The notes beneath the pieces were generated by a model. That model made no database searches and was not told where the DNA came from. It was given only the letters and a program-made list of their open reading frames with translations. A program made the position numbers and the translations under genes. 9,471 bases of DNA from 2-01-FULL-45-10 sp964450115. Its GTDB lineage: Bacteria > Omnitrophota > Gorgyraeia > 2-01-FULL-45-10. The stretch is from the NCBI GenBank assembly GCA_964450115.1, contig CAYVCD010000052.1, positions 1 through 9,471 on the forward strand. The letters are read 5' to 3'. Each line of letters starts with the position of its first letter. Positions within the stretch are counted from its first letter, which is position 1. Shown in pieces: positions 1 to 6,438 of this stretch.

Positions 1-1730
1 GGTATTATCAAGATCATCATCAGTACCGCGATTATCGCTATCTGGATGATAAAATTATGGATCGGCGAGGATATTTCGGACATATCCTGGACTATCAGCA
101 AGATCCATAATACGTCTCCACCCAAAATATGCTGAGGCCTTATTTTAGCAAAGGTGACAAACGTCTTTCTATTATGCAGGAGACTGCTATTTATCACTAC
201 GTACGTATCTACGCCCGTCAGCATTTTACGCAGCGCTGTTTCCGGGACGATCTTCTCAGGAACTGTTGATATACCATGACGAGATATAGCCGCGCCACTC
301 TTGTCTATTAAAACAGCATGGCCTGTCTCTCCCAATCTGAAATCGGAAATGCTCCTAAAAAGCTTTTCTATTTTAACGCTATCTTTGCATATACCTATGA
401 CCTCCTGGGTCTTTGAGTCTTTTATCGGCACAGCTATTGAGACGACCCAGTTTTTACTCGAATCATCGAATTCTATATCGCTCACATAGACGCTGCCTTT
501 GCCATCGTTGTAAGCCTTCTGCCACCACTCCTCATCGGCTTGATAGAAGTCACTCGTCTTATCTGAAGCGGCGACAAGACCACCATGCTTATCGGTTATA
601 AAGAGCTCGGATACGCCGGTTCTCACCTTAATGATCTCCGCCATGCCCACACTTACCTTATTCTCCAAATACTCTTTCAGTACCGGGTCTCCGGGCTTAG
701 CGGGGATCCATCTCTTGTCCATGTCGAGAAGTTTCAGCCTGATCGACTCGGCATCCATACCTTCGTAGCGGGAATTTATTTGGGCTATAACATCTTTCCA
801 AAGAAGCCTAGTCGCATACGATCCGGCGTCTTCTATCTCTTCGTTAAGAACGCCTATCGTAGACATTTTTAGTGTATTCGCGATCTGTGCATACTCCCTG
901 CCGAAGATATACATAAGGTTAGCGGTGCCGATAAAATATGTAAGGATAGCGCCCACAATCGTGATCGTCATTACTGAAGCGGCTATCACAATAGTGATCT
1001 TACTTCTTACAGTGCCACTTACAATTTGACCGGGCCTTTTCCCGGAAAAAGTTCCTACGAGAAGGATGAATCCGCAGGATATCATGAGAGCCGAGATCAT
1101 CCTGAAGAGCTGGACAGGCAGATGAAATATCTCTATAAAGAGAGGATAATTCAGTATAGTTGCGGGAAAAAAGTGAGCCTTCGGCGTGATCATTCCGCTG
1201 AAGACGCCGTACAGCAGAAAGAAGACTATTGCCAACCATGCGCCAGCCATAACAAACTTAGGCATTTCGAAGCGAGATCGTCTTCTCAAAGATAGATATA
1301 TCGCCAGGCTCGTCAATATAGTGCCGGGCACGCATAAAATATAGCGGGCCAATATTCCGGATACGGAAAGATCCCCTCCTACCACCGACAGAACGGTCCA
1401 TAATAACGGAAAAAATATCCAGGCCACATTAAGCCATTTGAGAGAGCTATTTTTTGTGCTTGATATGGCCGCGCATCCGAATATGATGAGGAATGTAAAT
1501 GATAAAGGCAGGAGTATGCTGCTTAAGACTGAAAGGATCTCGACTTTGAAGATCGCACCGTTCAGAATAAGAAGATCGACCCATTCGTTCAGACCGTGAA
1601 TAAGGGCGAACCATCCTATGAAGACGATGCTACTATCAATATCGAGATGATCCTCTCTTCTTGGCAGAAGAAATATGACGGCTGAGAGTATTATGAACGC
1701 CAGCCCGTAAAAAAAGTATATCATCGTCAT
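1..1730 (-). CDS. 7TM + periplasmic Cache sensor receptor, partial (output half cut by window edge)
   Basis: An uninterrupted reading frame of 576 codons starts at ATG 1730 and is still open at base 1, so it is a 3'-truncated gene. An in-frame TAG lies two codons upstream, which limits the start to ATG 1730 or ATG 1724. Residues 1-230 are very hydrophobic, with about seven membrane segments and an F-x2-I-H-G-x2-E-W-V-D-L motif near 41-53 that I associate with N-terminal 7TM regions of bacterial sensor proteins. A further membrane helix (about 245-268) is followed by an extracytoplasmic domain (about 270-555). That domain shows Cache hallmarks: F395-Y-Q-A-D-E-E-W-W403, the VSDIEFDDSSKNWVVSIAVPI stretch around 416-436, and a second lobe with G-x2-G-H-A-V-L-I-D-K at 467-477. 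The last visible helix begins near 560. A histidine kinase, GGDEF or similar output is expected beyond the edge but not seen. The gene starts 16 nt after the PAS gene and is probably co-transcribed. Ligand unknown. Confidence 0.85.
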   Translation of the reverse strand, partial: MTMIYFFYGLAFIILSAVIFLLPRREDHLDIDSSIVFIGWFALIHGLNEWVDLLILNGAIFKVEILSVLSSILLPLSFTFLIIFGCAAISSTKNSSLKWLNVAWIFFPLLWTVLSVVGGDLSVSGILARYILCVPGTILTSLAIYLSLRRRSRFEMPKFVMAGAWLAIVFFLLYGVFSGMITPKAHFFPATILNYPLFIEIFHLPVQLFRMISALMISCGFILLVGTFSGKRPGQIVSGTVRSKITIVIAASVMTITIVGAILTYFIGTANLMYIFGREYAQIANTLKMSTIGVLNEEIEDAGSYATRLLWKDVIAQINSRYEGMDAESIRLKLLDMDKRWIPAKPGDPVLKEYLENKVSVGMAEIIKVRTGVSELFITDKHGGLVAASDKTSDFYQADEEWWQKAYNDGKGSVYVSDIEFDDSSKNWVVSIAVPIKDSKTQEVIGICKDSVKIEKLFRSISDFRLGETGHAVLIDKSGAAISRHGISTVPEKIVPETALRKMLTGVDTYVVINSSLLHNRKTFVTFAKIRPQHILGGDVLWILLIVQDMSEISSPIHNFIIQIAIIAVLMMILII

Positions 1731-1746
1731 ATGCTAAGCATTGCTC

Positions 1747-3510
1747 TCATTCTTTGATCTTGGTCTCCAATTCCTGGACCCTCTTCTTCAACTCTTTTAT
1801 CTTCGTCTCCCGGTCGATGGCAGCCTTATAGAATATCTCAAGATCCCGCAACTTCTTGGCGATCTGCTTCTCCGACAACACGCGCTCGGTTATGTCATGA
1901 ACGATCGCCTGTAAAATCGCCTGATCGCCAACTTTCATTCTGGATAATTGAACCGTTGCGACAAATTCTTCGCCGTTAATGCGCCTATGAGTCCATTCGA
2001 AGAAATTATAGCCTCTTTCCATGGCCAGACGCATCATCTCCTCTGCTTTTACTTTGGAGAGCTGGCCGTCCGGCTGATATTCGGGTGATAGATCGCTGGG
2101 TGTCCTGGATATGAAATCTTCCTTACTCTTACACCCGAATAATTTTAGCGTGGCCTCATTGCCGCTTAAAAACTTTCCCCCGGGCACCAGGAGCATGATC
2201 GCATCTACGGAAGAATCAAAGATGGCCTTATATTTTATCTCACTTTCGCGCAGAGCCGTCTCTATTTTTTTAATAGAGGAAATATCTTTGGCCACATGCA
2301 CCACCCCTACCATGCGGTGGTCCTTATCAAAGATGGGGCTTGTGGTGACAAGGAGCGGGACACCTATATGCGGGTCGTTCACTTCTTCTACATGTGACTT
2401 ACCGTCACGCCTGGTCCCCTCCATGGGGCAATTCGCGAAAGCGGCGGATGTACCATGCATTATCTCGTAGCACTTCCTGCCGATGATCTCCTCCGGACTT
2501 TTTCCGAGGACCTTGGCAAGGGCGCTATTCACATTGGTTATATTGTTCTCCATATCCATGATGAAGACAGGGTCAGACATAGAGTCGAAAGTGATCTGCC
2601 ACTCTTCGTTTACCGTATCAAGCCTGCCCTGGGCTGCCTTGCGCCTCTCCTCTGAACGGTTAATGATTGCTGCGGTCCACCATGTTATGACTATAAATAG
2701 CGCAACGTTCGCTATCACCATGAGGGCCGTGCCAAAATGGCTATCGTAAATACCGGCTTTTTCTCCCCGAAGCTTAAGCCATCCCGATAACACCGGGATC
2801 GCAATGATCACCAGGAGCATCCGGCGCATCATCATTCCTCCGGACAACGACGAAGTTATTACGCCGCTCGAACCCTTGTCCGGCCTTGCGAAAATAATAC
2901 CTAGGCACAGCAGGATAAAAGCGATAACAGTATGTAACGCCATCGCTGTGTATATGGCTATCCCTCCGGAGAAACTGGAGACTCCGTAGATATATCCGCA
3001 CAATGCGCTTAGAGTTATGGAGGCGGCAGTCACTGCTAAAAATTGGGAGGGGTAATATCCGCGCTTAGTATTGGTGTCTACCGACAAAAGAGCCGATCCT
3101 GTGAGAAAAAAATTGATGGCTGTGATAAGCGCCATCCTGCCAAGATATGTAGTGAAGACTGCTCCCGCCGGTTCCCTGAAGAGCAGCTGATCTATGCCCA
3201 AGTTATGTCCGGATAGATATTCGTATAAAGTGAGGACCCCTATCAGTGCTGTAATGAAGGCACAGAGTCTGCCGAGGATGCGTAATGGCTGTTTATCGAT
3301 TCGCTTTACTTGCAGAGACCACAACGAGATGCCGATGAGAGTAAAACAGGCTGCGGTGTTCGCCTTCATGGTAACTAGGCCGGGCAGAACACTCTTCATG
3401 AGGGGGATGTTGAATATCCATCCTGCCAGAACAAAAAGGCCTATAGCTGCCGTAATTACGCCGGCAGCTTCGGAGATGGCATAGTAAGGTTTCAGTCTAT
3501 TATCGCTCAA
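1747..3510 (-). CDS. Multi-spanning membrane protein with two PAS domains, no output domain
   Basis: 587 residues. About eight hydrophobic helices fill residues 15-284, including N-T-A-x2-F-x-L-x-G (51-60) and L-G-I-D-Q-L-L-F (104-111), patterns I recognise from N-termini of PAS/kinase/GGDEF sensors. PAS1 is about 303-412. It carries C347, H352 and C361-P, a Cys/His pattern seen in some PAS domains. PAS2 is about 423-542 and ends in the usual I-V-H-D-I-T-E-R. Residues 543-587 form a charged coiled coil (E-L-K-K-R-V-Q-E-L-E), and the protein stops there: no H-box, HATPase, GGDEF, EAL or receiver is visible. It probably senses a signal or redox state at the membrane and passes it to a partner protein; that role is inferred. 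The start codon is TTG, because an in-frame TAA lies eight codons upstream, no ATG intervenes and the next in-frame ATG is codon 38, inside the membrane region. A GGGG stretch sits a few bases before the TTG. The coding sequence is continuous with no frameshift. Confidence 0.88.
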   Translation of the reverse strand: MSDNRLKPYYAISEAAGVITAAIGLFVLAGWIFNIPLMKSVLPGLVTMKANTAACFTLIGISLWSLQVKRIDKQPLRILGRLCAFITALIGVLTLYEYLSGHNLGIDQLLFREPAGAVFTTYLGRMALITAINFFLTGSALLSVDTNTKRGYYPSQFLAVTAASITLSALCGYIYGVSSFSGGIAIYTAMALHTVIAFILLCLGIIFARPDKGSSGVITSSLSGGMMMRRMLLVIIAIPVLSGWLKLRGEKAGIYDSHFGTALMVIANVALFIVITWWTAAIINRSEERRKAAQGRLDTVNEEWQITFDSMSDPVFIMDMENNITNVNSALAKVLGKSPEEIIGRKCYEIMHGTSAAFANCPMEGTRRDGKSHVEEVNDPHIGVPLLVTTSPIFDKDHRMVGVVHVAKDISSIKKIETALRESEIKYKAIFDSSVDAIMLLVPGGKFLSGNEATLKLFGCKSKEDFISRTPSDLSPEYQPDGQLSKVKAEEMMRLAMERGYNFFEWTHRRINGEEFVATVQLSRMKVGDQAILQAIVHDITERVLSEKQIAKKLRDLEIFYKAAIDRETKIKELKKRVQELETKIKE

Positions 3511-3527
3511 TGTACCCCAAGCATTGG

Positions 3528-3554
3528 TATATTAATATAATAGCTCATATATGA
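3528..3554. promoter_or_regulatory. Two perfect palindromes in the leader of the PAS gene
   Basis: TATATTAATATA (3528-3539) and TCATATATGA (3545-3554) are both perfect palindromes. They lie between the predicted transcription start and the TTG start codon, with centres about 16 bp apart. They could be an operator pair, but such palindromes are easy to obtain by chance in AT-rich DNA. Confidence 0.25.
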
Positions 3555-3569
3555 ACAATAGTATGTATA

Positions 3570-3598
3570 AGTATACCTGCGGTCTACCCATAAGTCAA
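3570..3598 (-). promoter_or_regulatory. Near-consensus sigma-70-type promoter for the PAS/Cache sensor unit
   Basis: On the minus strand TTGACT (3598-3593) is followed by exactly 17 bases and then TATACT (3575-3570). That is 5/6 matches to each hexamer with ideal spacing. Transcription would start near 3563, giving a leader of about 50 nt before the TTG start at 3510. This separates the sensor unit from the upstream metabolic operon. Sigma-70 type is inferred from the consensus. Confidence 0.72.
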
Positions 3599-3622
3599 GG
3601 TGCCCCCCAGACTACTACAGCA

Positions 3623-3657
3623 GGCGTGGCCTTGTGCGGAACATAACAAGGCTTAGG
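3623..3657 (-). repeat. Flanking repeat element, copy A (downstream side of the glycerol operon)
   Basis: This 35-nt stretch aligns with 9293-9325 at 27 of 33 positions with two single-base gaps. Shared blocks, in order on the plus strand, are GGCGTG, CCTT, GCGGA, CATAA, GG and TTAGG. Similarity weakens outside these limits. Copy A lies just after the metabolic operon and about 25 bp upstream of the -35 of the sensor-unit promoter. It could be a dispersed intergenic repeat or a regulator site; nothing in the sequence decides which. Confidence 0.6.
3629..3652 (-). terminator. Stem-loop after the glycerol operon, possible terminator or RNA end
   Basis: GCCTTGT (3629-3635) and ACAAGGC (3646-3652) form a perfect 7-bp stem with a 10-nt loop, 14 nt beyond the last stop codon of the metabolic operon. 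On the minus strand no T-tract follows, so it is not a textbook intrinsic terminator. It could stabilise or mark the 3' end of the transcript. It lies inside the sequence that is repeated at 9293-9325, so its primary role may be something else. Confidence 0.4.
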
Positions 3658-3677
3658 TTTTGAGGCTTAGGTTTTGG
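3650..3677. repeat. Tandem 14-bp duplication spanning the stop codon of the DUF1667 gene
   Basis: GGCTTAGGTTTTGA (3650-3663) is followed directly by GGCTTAGGTTTTGG (3664-3677), with 13 of 14 positions identical. The inner copy contains the TAA stop (minus strand, 3669-3667) and the last codons of the DUF1667 gene; the other copy is just past the stop. Removing one copy leaves the protein end unchanged, so this looks like a neutral slippage or duplication event. Confidence 0.8.
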
Positions 3678-4029
3678 AGACAGTGCGTGTGGAGAGGAGA
3701 TTGATGCCAATGCCGAGGAAATTATCGACGATCACTGACCCGGATTTGACAGGTTCCTTAAGGCGGAGCTTCTTCACTTCATCCATCGCTTCCATGATCC
3801 TGGACTTTGGGATAGGCTTATCTGTGCGGACGGGCACCATCTTTAGCGTAAGCCCTTCGGCGAGTACGGCAGATGTGAGTATCCTCATGGGGTTCTCTAT
3901 CTCCTGCACGGCGTACTTCTCGCCTTTAGGACATTCGTTGCCGCTCACTTTGACCACGCGGCAATTTTCTATCTCTATAGATAAGAGGCACCCTTTCGGG
4001 CACTCTATGCATGTCAGGCGTTTTATCAT
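3667..4029 (-). CDS. DUF1667 small cysteine-motif protein, partner of GlpA/GlpB-like oxidoreductase
   Basis: 120 residues. The N-terminus has C7-x2-C10-x3-C14 (CIECPKGC) and a later N-E-C33-P-K-G, the four-cysteine signature of DUF1667, plus an extra C23. These cysteines could bind an Fe-S cluster or another metal; that is inferred. The middle contains N-P-M-R-I-L-T-S and a V-x-V-R-T-D-K-P-I-P-K motif typical of the family. As I recall, DUF1667 proteins occur next to, or fused with, the GlpB-like subunit in anaerobes such as Thermotoga and clostridia, where they accompany glycerol-3-phosphate oxidation. Here the gene overlaps the GlpB-like gene by 4 nt (ATGA) and has a good AGGAG ribosome site (4036-4040) with 6-nt spacing. 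It is the last gene of the operon. It occupies the position where classical anaerobic operons have the much larger GlpC. Confidence 0.88.
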   Translation of the reverse strand: MIKRLTCIECPKGCLLSIEIENCRVVKVSGNECPKGEKYAVQEIENPMRILTSAVLAEGLTLKMVPVRTDKPIPKSRIMEAMDEVKKLRLKEPVKSGSVIVDNFLGIGINLLSTRTVSKT

Positions 4030-5003
4030 TTCAAGCTCCTGATATACTCAGCGGCCATCTTTCCGGCAACTGCCGATTCTTTTGAGACCCAGTCCGCAAG
4101 ATCGTATATCTTAAACGAGTTTCCGCAGCAGAATATTCCCGGGATAGAAGTCTTATTGACCTCTTTAGATACCGGCTGGTTGGTCTTTCTATCTATCTCT
4201 ACACCCGCCATCTCTATCAACTCATTTTCCGGGATCAGTCCGACCGACATCAGTACCGTATCGCAGCTTATCTCAAAACTCGACGATGGTATATCATTAA
4301 AATTCTCATCGACTTTTACCACGACCACCTTTTCGACCCTATCGAGGCCACAGATCCTTGATATCTTGTGGCGAAAATATATAGGTATATCAAAATCTTC
4401 TATACATTGTGCCACGTTACGGATCAATCCTCTCGACTTTTCCTGTATTTCAATAACGGCCTTTACTCTTGCGCCTTCGAGCGTAAACCGGCGCGCCATT
4501 ATAAGGCCTATATCTCCGGAGCCTACGACCACGACCTCTTTGCCGGGGAGAAGCCCTTCGATGTTTATAAGTTTTTGGGCAAGCCCGGCGGAGAATATTC
4601 CCGACGGACGGGTTCCCGGTATATGCACCATCTCACGCGTCTTTTCGCGGCAGCCTGTCGCCATTATTACAGCTTTAGCCCTTACCTCTTCCATGACTCC
4701 GGGCTTAATATAAGTGAGCGTCTTATCTTTGGTAAGTTTTACAACTAAGGACCTTAAACTGATCTCTATTTCAGGCGCCCCTTTGATCTTTTCTACGAAA
4801 CGATTTCCGTATTCCGGCCCGGTCAGTACTTCTTTAAAATATTCTATCCCGAAACCTGTGTGAACGCATTGATTGAGTATCCCGCCAAGATACTGATCTC
4901 TCTCTAAAAGTAATATATCTTTAACGCCGGATTCGCGCGCCGAGATAGCGGCAGCCATACCTGCCGGCCCGCCGCCCACTATAACAAGGTCCCGTTCAAT
5001 CAC
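4026..5003 (-). CDS. GlpB-like FAD/NAD(P)-dependent oxidoreductase subunit
   Basis: 325 residues of the pyridine nucleotide-disulfide oxidoreductase fold. An N-terminal FAD site is seen at V9-G-G-G-P-A-G15 with the acidic strand end L-L-L-E-R near 31-35. The family signature G-G-I-L-N-Q-C46-V-H-T-G-F-G follows, then A-T-G-C-R-E (115-120) and I-P-G-T-R-P-S-G-I-F. A second dinucleotide site, V-G-S-G-D-I-G-L (160-167), should bind NAD(P). The end has the closing FAD motif S-I-P-G-I-F-C-C-G-N (286-295). There is no redox-active CxxxxC pair. The start is GTG: it overlaps the GlpA-like stop by 8 nt, the FAD site follows at once, and an AGAGG site lies upstream. The likely role is to pass electrons from the GlpA-like subunit to NAD(P) or another acceptor. 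Related proteins that I recall continue for some 80-90 residues after this point; this one stops after the FAD domain. Confidence 0.85.
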   Translation of the reverse strand: MIERDLVIVGGGPAGMAAAISARESGVKDILLLERDQYLGGILNQCVHTGFGIEYFKEVLTGPEYGNRFVEKIKGAPEIEISLRSLVVKLTKDKTLTYIKPGVMEEVRAKAVIMATGCREKTREMVHIPGTRPSGIFSAGLAQKLINIEGLLPGKEVVVVGSGDIGLIMARRFTLEGARVKAVIEIQEKSRGLIRNVAQCIEDFDIPIYFRHKISRICGLDRVEKVVVVKVDENFNDIPSSSFEISCDTVLMSVGLIPENELIEMAGVEIDRKTNQPVSKEVNKTSIPGIFCCGNSFKIYDLADWVSKESAVAGKMAAEYIRSLK

Positions 5004-6438
5004 AAAGTCTGTCCTCTTTCACTATCTCCGAACCTTTGCCGCGCTTCGTAATTTCTGTCGGCTTCTTACCAGTCTCTTCTTCGAGTATCTTCATGAGCCT
5101 CGTAGTGCAGAAGCTGCCGTGACAGCGCCCGGACTGGGCCCTGGTCCTGAACTTAATTCCATCTAGGGTCTTAGCGCCGCGCTTTATAGCGTCGGTGACC
5201 TCTTTAGCCGATACCATCTCGCATCTGCATACGATATCGCCATAACAGGGGTCTCTCTTTATCAGTCTCTTCGTTTCGGATAACGGAATATTGAATAGAT
5301 GGGCCTCTCTTTTTCTGTGATGGTGAAAAAATAGCTTCCTCTTTAACGACAACCCGTTCTTCTTTAATAGGCCAGATACCATGAGCGCTATAGCCGGCGC
5401 TGCAGTCAGGCCCGGCGACTGTATCCCGGCGACATTTATAAATCCCGGGGCTTTCGCTTCATGCCTTATTATAAAATCCCCTCCGGAGGCGGGACGCAGG
5501 CCGGCAAAGTATGCTATGACATCACCTCCGTTTATGGACGGCACCAGCCGCTGCGCAGATGATAGTACTTTTTTGAAACCCTCGGCCGAGGTGGAGAGGT
5601 CTGTCTTACTGTCAACGTCTTGGGCTGTGGGGCCTATCATGGGGTTTCCGTCGGAAGTCTTTATTACCAGGACGCCTTTTGAATCTTTTGACGGCAGGGG
5701 GAATATAAGATGATTCGTTATATTCTCTTTCTTCTTGTCCAGAAGGAACTCTTCGCCAAGTCTGGCGCGTATCTTAAAATCATCTATCCCCACCAGGCGC
5801 GAAATATCATCGGCAAAAAGACCGGCTGCATTTACAATGTACCGTGACCTGAACCCACCTTTTGAAGTATAGATTTCGAAATCTCCGCCGGTTCGGGTAG
5901 ATGGCAATATCTTTTCAACTTTTGTAGAGGCATGGATCTCCACGCCATTACTTTCGGCGTTTTCGGCCAGGTCATAGACCCATCTGTACGGGCTTATTAT
6001 GCCGGCGGTAGGCGCATATAGCGCGGCTATGACTTCGGGCGAAAGGTTCGGTTCGTTTATCTTCAGCCAGGCCCTGTCCACGATCTTCAGGCGGGGTACG
6101 CCTAAAGCCTCGGCTTCATCCTTCAGCTGGACCAGCTTTAATCTATCCTCTTCGTTAAAAGCGACTATCAGCTCTCCGACTTCTTTGAAGTCTATGCCGA
6201 GTTCTCTCGACATCTTTCGGGTGAGCGCGTTACCCTGAACGCATAATCTGCCCCTCAAGGAATGTATCGGATTTTGCGTGCCGGGATGGATTATTCCGCT
6301 ATTCGATTTTGAAACACCGAAGGCAAGCTCTTCTTCTTTTTCGAGGATGGCTACTTTTAATTTATAGCGAGAGAGTTCACGGGCTATCGACGTGCCTATG
6401 ACCCCGCCGCCGATAATTATCACATCGTATGGTTTCAT
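4996..6438 (-). CDS. glpA: GlpA-like FAD-dependent glycerol-3-phosphate dehydrogenase with BFD [2Fe-2S] domain
   Basis: 480 residues. The DAO-type FAD oxidoreductase domain (about 4-365) begins with I-I-G-G-G-V-I-G-T-S-I-A (8-19) and has the S-N-S-G-I-I-H-P-G stretch (45-53) typical of GlpA-type dehydrogenases. N-A-A-G-L-F-A-D (203-210) and the closing G-L-R-P-A (313-317) also fit. The C-terminal BFD-like domain (about 398-457) has C404-x-C406 and C439-x4-C444, four cysteines expected to hold a [2Fe-2S] cluster. The expected reaction is sn-glycerol 3-phosphate to dihydroxyacetone phosphate, with electrons passing through FAD and the cluster to the GlpB-like subunit. Related architectures also oxidise amino acids or opines, but the glpK gene immediately upstream (TAA directly followed by ATG) supports glycerol 3-phosphate. 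There is no strong ribosome site, so translation is probably coupled to glpK. A histidine-rich linker (F-F-H-H-H-R-K-R, 370-377) joins the two domains. Confidence 0.85.
   Translation of the reverse strand: MKPYDVIIIGGGVIGTSIARELSRYKLKVAILEKEEELAFGVSKSNSGIIHPGTQNPIHSLRGRLCVQGNALTRKMSRELGIDFKEVGELIVAFNEEDRLKLVQLKDEAEALGVPRLKIVDRAWLKINEPNLSPEVIAALYAPTAGIISPYRWVYDLAENAESNGVEIHASTKVEKILPSTRTGGDFEIYTSKGGFRSRYIVNAAGLFADDISRLVGIDDFKIRARLGEEFLLDKKKENITNHLIFPLPSKDSKGVLVIKTSDGNPMIGPTAQDVDSKTDLSTSAEGFKKVLSSAQRLVPSINGGDVIAYFAGLRPASGGDFIIRHEAKAPGFINVAGIQSPGLTAAPAIALMVSGLLKKNGLSLKRKLFFHHHRKREAHLFNIPLSETKRLIKRDPCYGDIVCRCEMVSAKEVTDAIKRGAKTLDGIKFRTRAQSGRCHGSFCTTRLMKILEEETGKKPTEITKRGKGSEIVKEDRLCD

Noticed and set aside
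1000..1295. Short open frames on both strands, 79 and 89 codons
   Set aside because: Both lie within the long open-ended receptor frame that runs from 1730 to the left edge and encodes clear membrane and Cache segments.
2111..2749. Several plus-strand frames of 66-119 codons
   Set aside because: They are antisense to the PAS gene, overlap one another and have no family features.
3511..3666. Riboswitch or small RNA in the intergenic region
   Set aside because: The predicted leader is only about 50 nt and AT-rich with simple palindromes; no multi-stem structure or known riboswitch core is visible.
3674..4042. Plus-strand open frame of 122 codons
   Set aside because: It mirrors the DUF1667 gene almost exactly on the opposite strand; the minus-strand frame has the CxxCxxxC signature and a ribosome site.
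4156..4713. Plus-strand open frame of 185 codons
   Set aside because: It lies antisense inside the well-supported GlpB-like gene, has a serine/threonine/isoleucine-rich composition typical of an antisense frame, and shows no recognisable motif.
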